Shown: in pieces, positions 49,160 through 60,759 of the stretch
Numbering within the stretch: position 1 is the first letter of the stretch
Layout of the letters: every line of letters begins with the position of its first letter
NCBI GenBank assembly: GCA_965153455.1
Contig: OZ234500.1
Span: 6,572,001 to 6,636,000, forward strand
DNA: 64,000 nucleotides
DNA from: Sphagnum compactum
Lineage: Eukaryota; Bryophyta; Sphagnopsida; Sphagnales
Direction: 5' to 3'
The notes under the pieces: model-generated
Seen by the model: the letters and a program-made list of their open reading frames with translations, nothing else
Databases searched by the model: none
Told to the model about the DNA's origin: nothing
Translations under genes and position numbers: made by a program

Positions 49160-50560
49160 GATGTTTTGCCAAGTGGACATTTTTCGTGTTTGCCAACTCC
49201 ACATTGCTCAAATGCTTAGTTGACTTGAGAGAAGTCATCTGTCCACATTGTCAATTGCTAAGTTGCCAACTCCACATTGCCAAATCATCAACTCCACTTG
49301 GCCAGTCGTACATTGCTAATTTTCCGAGTTCACACATCATTTTGCTTTGCTGATTAAATGCTCTTCAAACTGCCCAAAACTAATTTTTTTGGTTCACTGC
49401 CCAAGGTCTAAAGTTTATTACTTCATCACCCAAACTTTTGTTTTTGTTCTTTTAAGGAAGGGCAGGGGTGGGGAGGAGATTTAATTGGCAATTTAGCGGC
49501 CTACCCTCCTGTCTAGTGTATTAACCTTACTACTTTCCTGTATGGCTACCTACCTACTAACTTACCTACATGTCTCCCCAGGCTACCTACCCACCAAAGC
49601 TAGCTAGCTAGCTACTCAAGTTACTTACCAAACTACCTAATGTACCTTCCTACTTACTCATTAAAGCTACATACTTACTGAGGATACCTACATATCTACC
49701 TACTTTCCTACCTTTGCTACCTATCACCTACTTTGGTTACCAATTTACCAAGGTATGCACCTACCTAATGTACTTACTTACATAGCCTACCCTACCTACC
49801 TACCTTCATTATGCACTTATCTAGTGTATCTACTCACTTACTTACTAGCCTACTTAGGCTACCTACCCACCTCCCTCGGTTACCAACCTACTTACTTGCC
49901 TGATTATTTGTTTGCCTAGCTATGCTACCTACTCACCTACCTTAATTACCAACCTTACACTTTAGGTAGGTAGGTTGGTAACCATGGTAGATGGGCGGGT
50001 AACCTAGGTAGGTAGGTACTATTGATTGGTAGGTAATTGGTTCTTAACATAAGTAGGGGGGCAGGTAGCTTAAGTGGCTAAGTAGCATTTGTCAGTAGGT
50101 TGATAACTTAGGTAGGTGGGTAGGTAGCTTAGGTAAGCATGTAACTAAATAGGTACATTAGGTAGGTGGATAGGTAGGTTAGTAGGTTTGTAACGTACGA
50201 AGGTAGCCAATGCAAGTCTGTAGTTGTGAATTAAGACACTAGGTAAGAGGTCACTAATCGAAACCCCCCTCCTCCCACACCTCCACCCCAAAGAGAAAAT
50301 AACCTTAAAAATTTTGGGCAACAAAGGACCAAACTTTAAGCATTGACCAGACAATAAAATTTTATTTTTGGGCAGTTTGAAGGAGCATTTGGGCAGCTTG
50401 CAAAATTAAAGTTGACTTGGAAAAGTAGCAATGGCCATTTGGAGTTGCCAATTTGGCAACGTGAATTGATGATTATCAAAGTCAACCGGGCTTTTTAGCA
50501 TTTTAGCGATGTGAACTTGGCAAGCCAGAAATGTCCACTAAATCATAACAAGATAACACG
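49160..50560. mobile_element. Foldback element with CTAC/GTAG core
   Basis: Diverged inverted arms of roughly 350 bases (about 49160-49530 and 50200-50560) share, in inverted orientation, ACTCCACATTGCCAAAT-like, CTTCAAACTGCCCAAAA, CTAAAGTTT and CTAGTGT segments. Between them, 49540-49950 is CTACCTAC-rich and 49960-50200 is GTAGGTAG-rich on the same strand, so the core is itself an inverted simple repeat. No protein is encoded. The layout resembles foldback transposons, which move using a transposase from elsewhere. That is inference. Confidence 0.65.
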
Positions 50561-50575
50561 ATCAAATAATCAACT

Positions 50576-50745
50576 CGACAATATAACTGACCGTTTGGTA
50601 TTCGATACTACGAGCATCTCCACCAACGCTCAGTATTTGACACTGCAAAAATATTTCTCACGACAATATAACTGACCATTTGGTATTCGATACTACGAGC
50701 ATCTCCACCAACGCTCAGTATTTGACACTGCAAAAATATTTCTCA
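50576..50745. repeat. 85-bp tandem duplication covering a MITE end
   Basis: Units 50576-50660 and 50661-50745 are almost identical. Each carries GAGCATCTCCACCAACGCTC, the left terminus of the MITE that continues to 51036. Confidence 0.9.
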
Positions 50746-51036
50746 CATCGAAGTTTTAGTCACTAACTTTTTTCCAACCCCACCTATAAAACTGAAACTA
50801 CGACTGTAAGTAGGTGGGAGACTGCTAATAGCAACTCACGTGGACCAATCAAAACTATCTACCCAATCAGAAACATGGAGCAGTCAATACATACGATTTG
50901 ACTGTGTTTATTAGACTGTTCCATAGCAATTTTTCAGGGTCCAGAAGTCTTCCAGTGGATTCACTGGATTTGACTAATGAACCTCATCCAAGATTTCCAG
51001 TGCAGGGTCGTATACTGATCATTGGTGGAGATGCTC
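50697..51036. mobile_element. MITE, GAGCATCTCC family, copy 2
   Basis: 340 bases with inverted ends of about 36 bases: GAGCATCTCCACCAACGCTC at the left and GATCATTGGTGGAGATGCTC at the right. Non-coding. Flanks suggest a TAA/TTA-type duplication but this is not clean. Copy 1 is at 32445-32771. Confidence 0.8.
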
Positions 51037-52574
51037 TAATCAATTAAGACAAGCTCATGGGTGCTAGAATTGGCAGTACCCAGCTTGTTATCTAACATTA
51101 GAGGCAGTGGAACCGTTGGGAAAACTCGCGGGAGGGAACTTTGCAGAACAGCCCTCTACAATTTGCAGTGCAGGGCAGATTTGGAATCCAATTCACACCA
51201 CAGGGGTCCCTGAATAGGATCCCCGAGCCTTTAACCAGCTATGGAAAGGGGTGTTCCACCGCACAACAAATCAGCCCCATTGGATCCTGTTCCACTTAGG
51301 ACCACCCTGGGGCCTGTTCCACCTAGGAAAATGCATTGAGCCCAGTAGAATGAAACACCATTCCATCAGGTTGTAATGGCTTCTACCAAGGCCTGTTCCA
51401 AATCAAAACCAGTGTTCCCAACCAAAAAAGGAAGGAGCCAGGAGAGGATAGGATGCCTTGGGTGAACCAGCACCTAACCTACACTTGTACCATGGTGAAA
51501 ACACAAAATGTTGGGGGTGCAGGAGGGGCGGGGTTGTTAAAATGATCTCATGACAAAATGGGGATCTCCAAGCACTATTACAAAATGTAGGTGTAGTTCA
51601 CTAGTCCTTGTTCATGAGGCCAATGAATTTCACTACATTTTCACTAGGTCCCATTCATTATGATCAACAAATTCACTCAACATCCAATGAAATCATTTGA
51701 CGTACAGAGACACTTTTTATCGTAATGAAGTCCAAATTTAACGTGTTCTGAACTAAAAATTGTCAAGAGGAAGGCAAAGTACCACCTCATGTACAAGAAG
51801 GTGAAAGCACTTGTGTACGTTATAGTTCACCTTGGCTAGAGATGGATGATTCAGCTCAGAAAAGAAAACCTAAAAAGGTTGCCTACTTCAATAGGATGCC
51901 AACTTCGGTTACATTTAAATGCCAATTTTGAAAATGGGCAATGTGCAGTGTTGAGGAGAATGGTATTATCTGGGGGCGGGGGATGGAAGAGGGGGGGGGG
52001 GACAAAGGGTAGTTTGAATTGGAGGCAGTCCCCCCAACCCCCAAATCATGCCCCTGCAGTTGAAGACAGTTGGGAATAAAAAATTTATACTCGACCAGTG
52101 AGGAGAAATTGCATTGCAGCGCGCAACCAACCAAGAGGAAGTACTTTGAGAATGTCCCATTCCTCAGGCATTACACTACACTACCTCTTTGCTTTTGAAT
52201 CTCTCATTCTCTCTTTAGCTCTCAATTATGGTCCTATTGATAAGGTTTGAAACCCCTCTCCTTTATCGATAACCAATGAAGGTATCCAGAACTAGCCGTT
52301 CACTTTAGTTCACTTTAGTTCTAGCCATCGACTTAAATTTGTTCCATGACCTAGAACCAAAACAAAAAAGAACCTAGTCAAACATTACGGTCCTGTACTT
52401 GGGATTGGTTTCGAACCCTACTTCGATATGAACAAAGGCTTGGATGTTTGCATCTTCATATGATTATATCATGGGATTGGATTCGAAAGGCTAATCTTGT
52501 GTTTTCTAGAAACAAAACTAAAATGAAAGCTTGACAAATCAATCACAAAGGCATTCATTCCAAGAGAAACAAGG
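51037..52574. other. Intergenic, nothing firmly recognised
   Basis: A CCTGTTCCACCTAGGA motif is repeated near 51288-51330, and GGTGAACCAGCACC at 51472 matches one terminus of the small foldback family without a partner end. G-rich patches lie near 51972-52000. Confidence 0.5.
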
Positions 52575-52768
52575 CATCACAAACACGCTGGCGCTGCCAT
52601 AGATAGATAAGATGTTGTACATCTACCTACTGTGTCCACACTTTGAACAACAGCCAAAAAAATCCATCTAAACAGTCTAAACACTTTCATCAAAAAAACC
52701 AGTTCGCCTAATGTGAAACCGATTCTAATAAGGTAAAACTTCCAAAACTTGGATTAAATGCAATAGTC
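52575..52768. repeat. Dispersed direct repeat, copy 2
   Basis: Partner of 40048-40248, same orientation, with small insertions and deletions. Confidence 0.7.
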
Positions 52769-53796
52769 ATTTAACCCTAAACCCTAAACCTGACAAAAGC
52801 CTGCAAATCTTCTATAAAATTTAGTACATTTTATTGATTTATGTAAGTCTATTTAAGTTCAAGAGCGTTGGGTGTCAATCCGCTATGACCACCATCACGA
52901 TAGTTAATAATAGACGGTATATATGTTCGTCAAAGGTGTAGTCCCATACACATATCATCACTTATATACTCCAACTTTTACCTTCCATAGCTTACCAAGA
53001 CATGTAATCGCACATGCAACCACTAATCCTCTGAGTATGTGTGCACAACAAGGTCATTTTTTTTCCTTTTGTTCAACTATTTGATGATTACATTAAAGAT
53101 TTCTTTTTATGTTTTGGTTTGATTTTTCACACATTAATGCACATCAATAGCCTTTTCAACTTGAAATACCACCCCGAAAAAAACTCATTAACCTTTTGAC
53201 ATGCAAATAACACTCAAAACAATTTTACCTGTTGATTGAAACTTCACAGGTTCAAAAACAATGTATATATTCATGTGAATTGCCAAAGAAAAATAATTAT
53301 CAATTGATTGGAGAAAAAGAAAAATAGCATGTAAAGTATATAATCCCAAACTAATGTCAATTATTTAGAAGGGTATATGGAGATTATAAACGCATTCAGG
53401 GAAAATTTGTGAGAGTAATTTTTTGAGGGAATCCTAAATTTATATTCTCAGAAAAGTGCAAATTGGCACACAATTTTATGCAAGTGTTGGTGAAAACAAT
53501 GTTGTAGGGTAAAGCCCAAGGCCATGGGCTTTAGTGGAAGATTGCACAAGATGGAGCCAAGCAAAAGCCCAACTCCCATAAAGCCCATGACCAAGAGCTT
53601 TATTGAGTGTAAAGACTAAAAACCCAGGTGAATTTTATTTTTATTTTTTTCCCATGATACTCAGGGATACATATTGGGTATCACTTGGGGGGGGGAAAAA
53701 GGCTAACATTTCAAAAAATGAAACACCCACAGGATCAGGCATTACATTTTTGGAAATGCCTCCAATGTATGGAGGAAATTTAGGGTGGGTCTAGGG
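52769..53796. other. Intergenic, with a short telomere-like motif at its left end
   Basis: 52772-52790 reads AACCCTAAACCCTAAACC. The remainder is AT-rich without a recognised gene. Confidence 0.6.
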
Positions 53797-53835
53797 TTAA
53801 ACCCTAAACCCTAAAACCCCCCTAAACCCTAAACC
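53779..53835. repeat. Interstitial telomere-like repeat, head-to-head
   Basis: TTTAGGG-type units at 53779-53797 are followed directly by CCCTAAA-type units to 53835, so orientation switches near 53797. The plant telomere unit is TTTAGGG. The tract is short and imperfect. Confidence 0.75.
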
Positions 53836-54754
53836 TGGGCCTCTAAGGTGCCCTTCAAGTACACTGCACAAATCCACCCAGGTCTTTCCATCAAGTTGAA
53901 AGCAACACCTAGTTGAACCCTATGTTTATAATACGTCAAAGTTCCATGGACGCTCTAAATTGCATCTTTTTGTTTAGACTTAATGTGGATGTTGAATTCG
54001 CCTAACATCTTTCAAACTTGAAGGAATATGGAAGACAAAATAGTTTTTCATATTAACCAATAACACATCCTAACACCCGTATTCAAAAACTCTAAAGGCC
54101 TAATAACAATTAAATAGGCCCATGCTTATTTCTGAAATTTTATTACAGATTTAAAATTTATTTAGTGTAGAGTTGTATACCTCAATGGTGCTTTGGATAG
54201 TGTGTAAAAGTTGTAGGTTCAATTTTTTTTCAAATTGAGTAGTGAATTTTTCCTAAGAAATCAACATGATACTTGAGTAATTAGTTTTTGTTGGACTGTG
54301 GTGTTGGGCTCAGTCACAAGATACAAATCGAACCTCTTATTTTCCTTCTTTAATTTCATGCTATACACTCATGATTTTTGGGTGACAATCTTGGGGTTCA
54401 TTAACATAGGTAAGAAATTTTTAATGCAGCTTGAACTTCCCATTTGAAAGATAACTTATTGAAAAAGAAATTTTGTTATGAAATTTTTGCTATTTTGCAA
54501 AACCAATTATGAGAAAATTTTGTTTTTTCAGTGTAAAAAAATGTGCTGGTTTCAGAGCAAAAACTAGTCACTTTTCTGAAATCAATTTTTTTGTTATATA
54601 CAAAACACTTCTTCCACCTCTTCCATTGAAATTTCCCACCCTTTTGTGCCCAATATATTGATTTTAAAATTGCTTGAGCAACAAAGTGCCCAACTTGATA
54701 AAAGTCCATAGCATTCCTTTGTGAGCTTCTTCCATTTTACAACCATGGGGGACC
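53836..54754. other. Intergenic, nothing recognised
   Basis: AT-rich, with no open frame of interest. Confidence 0.5.
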
Positions 54755-54863
54755 AAAGGAGTGTTCAAGTTGATGGGGCTTTCCAGACCATGAAACTTAA
54801 TAATGGACCAAACCCTAAACCATTACATGGTCTGGAAAGCCCCATCAACTTGAACACTCCTTT
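54755..54863. repeat. Perfect 38-bp inverted repeat (hairpin)
   Basis: Arms 54755-54792 and 54826-54863 are exact inverted copies. In the 33-base spacer an inner TAATGG/CCATTA stem extends the fold, leaving a loop that contains CAAACCCTAAA. No coding frame crosses it. Confidence 0.95.
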
Positions 54864-56157
54864 GCAAAATAATTTGTCGAATTGTTGTTATAGATAATAA
54901 TATCCATGTTGATACCCTGAGAGGAGGATTCCGGGAGTGGGGACAATTTTTCTAGAAGGCAACCTCATCACTCATTCTCGAAGGTTCCTTAGTTGGAAGG
55001 CAACCTCAACCACTCATTCTAAAAGGATCCTTGGTCGTTACCCTGGGCAAGGTACTTGCTATCATGACATTATGTCTTAGCCTCCACGTAATGTACTTGT
55101 TGGAATTCCTAGTGTATTAGGAGGGCACCTTATGGATAATCCGTAAGCTTCACTCCTGACATAGGAGGTCATCTTATGTTTGTATCTTACCTCTTACATT
55201 TTTTTAAGGGCCCACCATTTTTTCTTTGAGCATCAAATTTGCGACTAAGCGGTCAATTACACATGATAAGGCCTTGGGTGGGGCACCGGACACCACTCTT
55301 TTTATTGCATACATGAGCACATCAAACTTATTTTGTGCCAATACCAATACATCTAGTTGTAGCAACAAGTGGTGTGCATGAGCTCTAAGAACATCCCACC
55401 AATCTGTTTAGTTGCAAGTTGTATCAAAAACAGTTGTTTATGGTGTCCTCGCAAATGAACCACTATGTTTTATATAAGTATTGGAACTCGTGTATAATTC
55501 AAGCTTACTAACCATCAATTTTCATTTGTCACCCCATTTCACAAAGGCCCTCAATAAACTTGACTTAAATAGGTAAATGCTTTGCGTATCTTGCTTGACG
55601 CCGATGGTATTGTAGAATGTGCAACAACAAATGTCAATATGTGTTGATATGAAGGAGCAGGCCAAGCCACCTAGGATGCCACCTAGATTTTCATTTAACA
55701 CTGACTTAACATCAAGTGTGAATGCACCCCCATTAGAAAGGAAAGTGGGAGTGTTTTTTTTTTGGGTCTTCCTCTTCTTTTGCCTCTTTTCTGCACTCAT
55801 AGGACTGCCCTTTAGGGTTTAAGGTTGTCCTTTCAATGGGGCTCAACAATATCCTGGAGATGATCACAACAATCTCATTTGGGCAATGTAGAAGGAATTT
55901 AGAAGCTGGTGGTGTGGCTGGTTGGCTATGTGCCTCATGATCGTAATAACCAAACAAACAAATAAATAAAAGATGTAGCACTTGTACATGATGTTTACCA
56001 TAGGTCTTTTAATGTTGCTACCAACAACTTCAATGAAAACGGAAGGATGGAGGGACTTCCTTTGATTGGATTTCTTCACTCGGTCTGCTGGGTAGGTGAT
56101 CAATCTGTCCAGGAGTCACTCACATTCCCAGTTGGAGATCCATCTTCATCTACCTGA
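54864..56157. other. Intergenic, nothing recognised
   Basis: Short overlapping open frames on both strands around 55520-56100 have no motifs. GAAGGCAACCTCA is repeated near 54955 and 54995. Confidence 0.5.
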
Positions 56158-56600
56158 GTGACCAAGCACCCACCAGCCCACCGTGCAAGATGGATGGTAT
56201 ATGCACAGGAAATAATTCTTCATTGTATTCCTATGTCCCATAGCTAACCACAATGGTTAGCTATGTATTAACCATCCACGAACATCTACCTACCTAGGAG
56301 TCACCATACTTTTGGCTATCCTGTAGGTAGGTAATTAGAAAGGCACTTGGTGGCTACTAGGGTAAGTAGATACAAAAATGGATGGTTAGTATATAGCTAA
56401 CATTGTGACTACTATGGTAGGTAGACGCCCATGGATGGTTAGTATATAGCTAACAATGCGGCTACTAGGTAGGTAGGTAGGTAGGTAGGTAGATGCATGA
56501 CAGTTAGTACATAGCTAACATTGTGGTTAGCTATGGGACAGGAATACAATGAGCGCATGTTCTTTTCCTGTCCACAGACCAGCATCATCCATCCTATGAC
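56158..56600. mobile_element. Foldback element, diverged relative of the GTGAACCAGCACC family
   Basis: Outer ends GTGACCAAGCACCCACCAGC (left) and ACAGACCAGCATCATCCATCC (right) resemble the family termini. Inverted arms 56205-56254 and 56520-56571 share GTCCCATAGCTAACCACAAT and the CATTGTATTCC segment. The interior runs from CTACCTACC to GTAGGTAGG (24 pure bases near 56467-56491). Confidence 0.65.
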
Positions 56601-57250
56601 CTACCTATGGACCTTTACAGTAGGGGATGCATTCTGCATCTGGTGCATTTCTACCTGACACGGATTCAAAGACAAGAACCCACATCAATCCAGATTGCAT
56701 CGCATCAGGATTAGGTGCAAAGCAAGTTAGGTGTGAAGAAGACTTGAGTAAAAGCGATGAGGAAGTGAGAGAATTAATCTACATTGCTTTGCAAGAATCA
56801 TGGCTGCGAGCTGGAGTTTGTACCATACCCTGTTGTGGATGAGACATCTCTTATGAAGGCAGTCATACACCACAACCTCCTGAGTTCAATCTGACAGCCT
56901 TAGCTCATAAATGAAGCCAAGAAACCATCCCGTCTAAGTTGAATTGAGCACAAGATGGATGCTCCTGCTGAGTGATCAGTACTTGTCTGCATTAATTGAG
57001 CAGCACCCATCTTGTACGAATAAACATGATACAATTGCACTGCAAGCTGGTTCAATGTGAGCATATCATAATCAATCTTGATTGCTTGCTCTAATGGAAG
57101 CATGTTGTAAGTGATCTTGATCGCTTGCTTCAGTGTGGCCATGTCGTAACTGATCTTGATTTATGCAACAGGACAAAATTTCTTAGTTACATTTGTAGAT
57201 GAGATGTTGAACTCATTTCGCTGCCCAGAATGACTGCACTTTGAGAAAAC
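56601..57250. other. Region upstream of the laccase gene
   Basis: No gene recognised. A partial duplication of TAATCAATCTTGATTGCTTGC-like segments lies at 57065-57165. Confidence 0.5.
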
Positions 57251-57258
57251 TATAAAAA
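57251..57258 (+). promoter_or_regulatory. Candidate TATA box of the laccase gene
   Basis: TATAAAAA lies 191 bases before the proposed start codon, which would leave a leader of roughly 160 bases. The location is plausible, but no transcript data support it. Confidence 0.45.
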
Positions 57259-57441
57259 ACTCCTCAGGGAGGAGATGCAAGCTCACTACCGTCTACTCAT
57301 CATTCCATCCTGTCCTTGTTAGGGCTGTGTGAATAATCCCAGCAAGACTAGATCCAGCAAATGATACCATGTGCATAAACTCTCTCAACAGGAGGGAGGG
57401 GAGAAGAAGAATTGCAAATGGAATGATATAGGGCAGCAGTT

Positions 57442-60400
57442 ATGTCGCAGCTTCTACTTACAATATTCTTGTTCTCAGTGCTCGCTCTCCTTGACACAAA
57501 TGAAGTGTTCTTCTGCCATGGAAGTGATAACTTCACCACGTCCACAGTTTCAGCTTACCACACAGAGCCTGCACACACCAGATTCTATGACTTTCAGGTA
57601 TGGTGGCACATTCAGAAGGATGAATTGATGTTGGATTTCTATGAATCATAATAGTACTGCTACTGACCCAACAGCAAAAGATCTTATAATACATGTAACA
57701 CCATAGAAATCTAGATGATCAGTTTTTCCATACCTACAGCCAAATAAATTCCTTTGTGTTTTGGATGAGATTTTGGGAGCTAGAGGATCATACCAGTTTT
57801 GAGGTCCATACTCATAGAAGTTATTGTTGCATGCTGCAGCTGGGTTACTTGAATGTCACTCGCTTGAACAAGACCAAGACAATTGTAGCTGTGAATGGCC
57901 AGTTTCCAGGTCCTGCTGTTTATGCAAATGAGGGTGACAGGTTGGTGATCAAATTGACAAGCAATGTGAAGGAGAACGTCTCAATACACTGGTACAAAAG
58001 AATCAAGCTGATCATCTACATTTTATGTACCTTGAAGAACCATAATTCAAACTCTGCTCACAAATTCATGAATCTAGAAAAAGCAAGAAAAAAGAAATGT
58101 ATGAAGCATGTTGTAGCAAACTGTGTCAAACCATGATCCCCCTTCTCTCCAGGAGCTAGCTACTGAGAGTCAAAACATTTCTTACATAGTATTAGTATCA
58201 TACCGGTGGCATGTTTCAATGGTTGTCCACGGCCACAGGCATGGTGTTTTGCAGCTGCTGTCAAATTGGGCAGACGGGACAGCATATGTCAGTCAATGCC
58301 CACTTGGCTTTGGAGAAACTTTCACTCATCGCTTCAGAGTGACAGGACAAATGGGTACTATTCTGTGGCATGCACACATCACTTGGTTGCGTGCCACACT
58401 TTATGGGCCTCTCATCATTCGCCCTCGAGACAATCAGCCCTATCCCTGGGATCCTCAGCCTGTGTCCAGTATTCCCATCCTTGTTGGTACATCTCTAACT
58501 CTTCTCACTGCAATCTAGAACCCAGTTCTGGAAGTGTTGGCATTGCAAGGATTCAGGAGCTAATTTGGGTGTTGTGCTCTTGTCGAGTCTGTTGCATTTG
58601 TGGCATAGGGGAGTGGTGGACTCAAGATACTGAAGAGGTCGAGAGGACAGCACTAAGAACAGGAGGTGCACCTACTAAGTCCGATGCCATTACAATCAAT
58701 GGCATGCCTGGAGCGCTCTACAATCACTCTGCAGGTACACATTGAGCAACCACCCACCCACATGCAAAACTTGCTGTCCATGTGCCTCATTTCCATTGTT
58801 TGCCGGTTTGTGTCTTCTGGATATCATGTCCATCTGACACTTGAACAAACCCATTTTGAGAAGATCATTACACCCAACAGAGATCCAATACAAAGTCGAA
58901 GACTTCTCATCTGAAGCTGCTGCTGGGTGATCAGATTGCAGTGAACATAAATGAAAAGCAGTGTGAAGGAAGGTGGTGTCAAAAATCATGTTATTGAGTT
59001 TACAAAAGCTCATGAAAATTCCTTGGCATAACTGCAGCAACATAGGCTGAACAGGTTGAATCCATGTGTATCAGATGATGTTTTCAGAGTGAAGGTGACC
59101 CATGGCAAGACATATTATCTTCGTGTCATCAATGCAGCTTTGGAGATTGCAGTCTTCTTTGCAGTAGCAAACCACTCACTCACTGTGGTTGAGCTTGATG
59201 CTTCATATGTAAAGCCCTTCACAGTGAACACAATCATGCTTACTCCTGGTCAAACAGCAGATGTTCTTCTTCATGCAAACCAAAGCTCTGGGCAGTTTTA
59301 CATGGCTGCAAGTGCTTATTCTGTTGTGCAGTATGAACTGCAGCAATACCCTAGAATTGCAGGGACAGGAATCCTGCAGTACGAGCTTGCAGATGACAGG
59401 GGTCCAACTCCCAATATTCTAGCAATGGTCCCAACTTTGCCAAACCTTCCAGGATACAATGATTCTGCATACAGCGACAGTTTCCTTGCCAAGATCAAGA
59501 GCTATAACAACAGCATGTACAAGGTTGATCAGGTACCCCTGGTGATCGACCAAGAATTCTTTTTCACTGTTGGATACGCTCTGGAACCTAATAACAGCTG
59601 CCCACCACTGAAGGTCTGCAAGGGTTACCTCCACCAGAGATTCTCCGCAGCTGTTAACAACATCTCATTCCAGAATCCGACCAACATATCACTTTTGGAG
59701 GCTTTCTACTTCAACAAAAGCATCAGCGAGTCCTTCGAGGGCTTCCCAGACACACCAGTACACAAGTTCAACTACACGGGACCCGAAGACCAGCTTGGAA
59801 ACAAAGCTCCTGTGCACTCCACCAAAGTGTCAGTACTGAACTTCAATGACCAGGTGCAGCTGGTGCTGCAGGACATAAGCATCCTAAATTTCACAATTCA
59901 TCCCTTTCATCTGCATGGTCACAACTTCTATGTTGTGGGTTGGGGTTACGGCAACTATGACTCTCTGTTGGATCCTCCATATTTCAATCTTGAGGATCCT
60001 CCACTGAGGAACACCGCAGGAGTTCCATCAGGAGGCTGGCTGGCAATCAGATTTCGAGCCAACAACCCAGGTAAAAGCACAATCCCTGAACCCTCGATTC
60101 TGATTGTTTTCCACAATCTCAATCCACCCTTGGACAGCAAACATCCACCCAAAAGAGTAGATCTATCCATACTCTCTACGGGTCTTTGACCTATGCATCT
60201 TCTTTGCATATGCAACCCAACCTTGCACTGAAGACATCAAAGGAATCTCTATGCATTCACTGGAGATTGAAATCAAACTACCACTGCTACTTATAGTTAT
60301 AGATGTTTGATTCAGCCAGAAACAGGGATGTTGGAAGACTGAAGCAGATTGCTCTTCCTCACCTTGAAACCACAGCAAGGAATTTTCTACTAGAGGGAAT

Positions 60401-60598
60401 CTGATCAACAATTTGGCCAATGGGTTTGGTTTGTATGCAGGGGTATGGCTTCTCCACTGTCACTTTGAAATGCATTTATCATGGGGCATGGAAATGGCAT
60501 TTGTGGTAAAAAATGGCGTTGGGCTGAATCAGACATTACCTCCACCACCACATGACATGCCCCGTTGCAAGAAGCAGAAACCAAAAAGGCATCATTAG
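57442..60598 (+). CDS. Laccase (plant multicopper oxidase), six exons, intact
   Basis: Secreted blue copper oxidase (p-diphenol:O2 oxidoreductase), expected to oxidise phenolics in the cell wall with reduction of oxygen to water. Exons 57442-57597, 57840-57991, 58239-58486, 58609-58734, 59075-60070 and 60441-60598 join in phase with GT-AG borders to give 611 residues, near the usual size. A hydrophobic signal peptide precedes residue 27 or so. All copper-ligand motifs are present: [36 protein letters not shown] and [12 protein letters not shown]. The axial position near the type 1 copper is Met. Many Asn-X-Ser/Thr sites (NVT, NHS, NIS, NFT and others) fit a glycosylated wall protein. The C-terminus is basic (KKQKPKRHH). 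Introns 1-5 are 242, 247, 122, 340 and 370 bases. No defect is seen, so it is probably functional. Which laccase clade it belongs to cannot be told here. Confidence 0.95.
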
Positions 60599-60741
60599 CA
60601 GCACCACTACGCCACAACTTCCTCTATAATTCTTGGGTCATCACGGTGTACACCTCGTAATACTTGAGAACAGAGTTCAGTACCTAGACAACAATTCCAC
60701 GACAAGATTACAACTTCCATCCATTCAAATTCATTGGTTTC

Positions 60742-60747
60742 AATAAA
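60742..60747 (+). terminator. Candidate polyadenylation signal of the laccase gene
   Basis: AATAAA 144 bases after the stop codon, in a T/A-rich setting. Confidence 0.4.
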
Positions 60748-60759
60748 CCTATGTTCAGA

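Noticed and set aside
49540-50200. CRISPR-like array of regular short repeats
   Set aside because: The units are degenerate tetranucleotides without unique spacers, and the DNA is from a plant nucleus.
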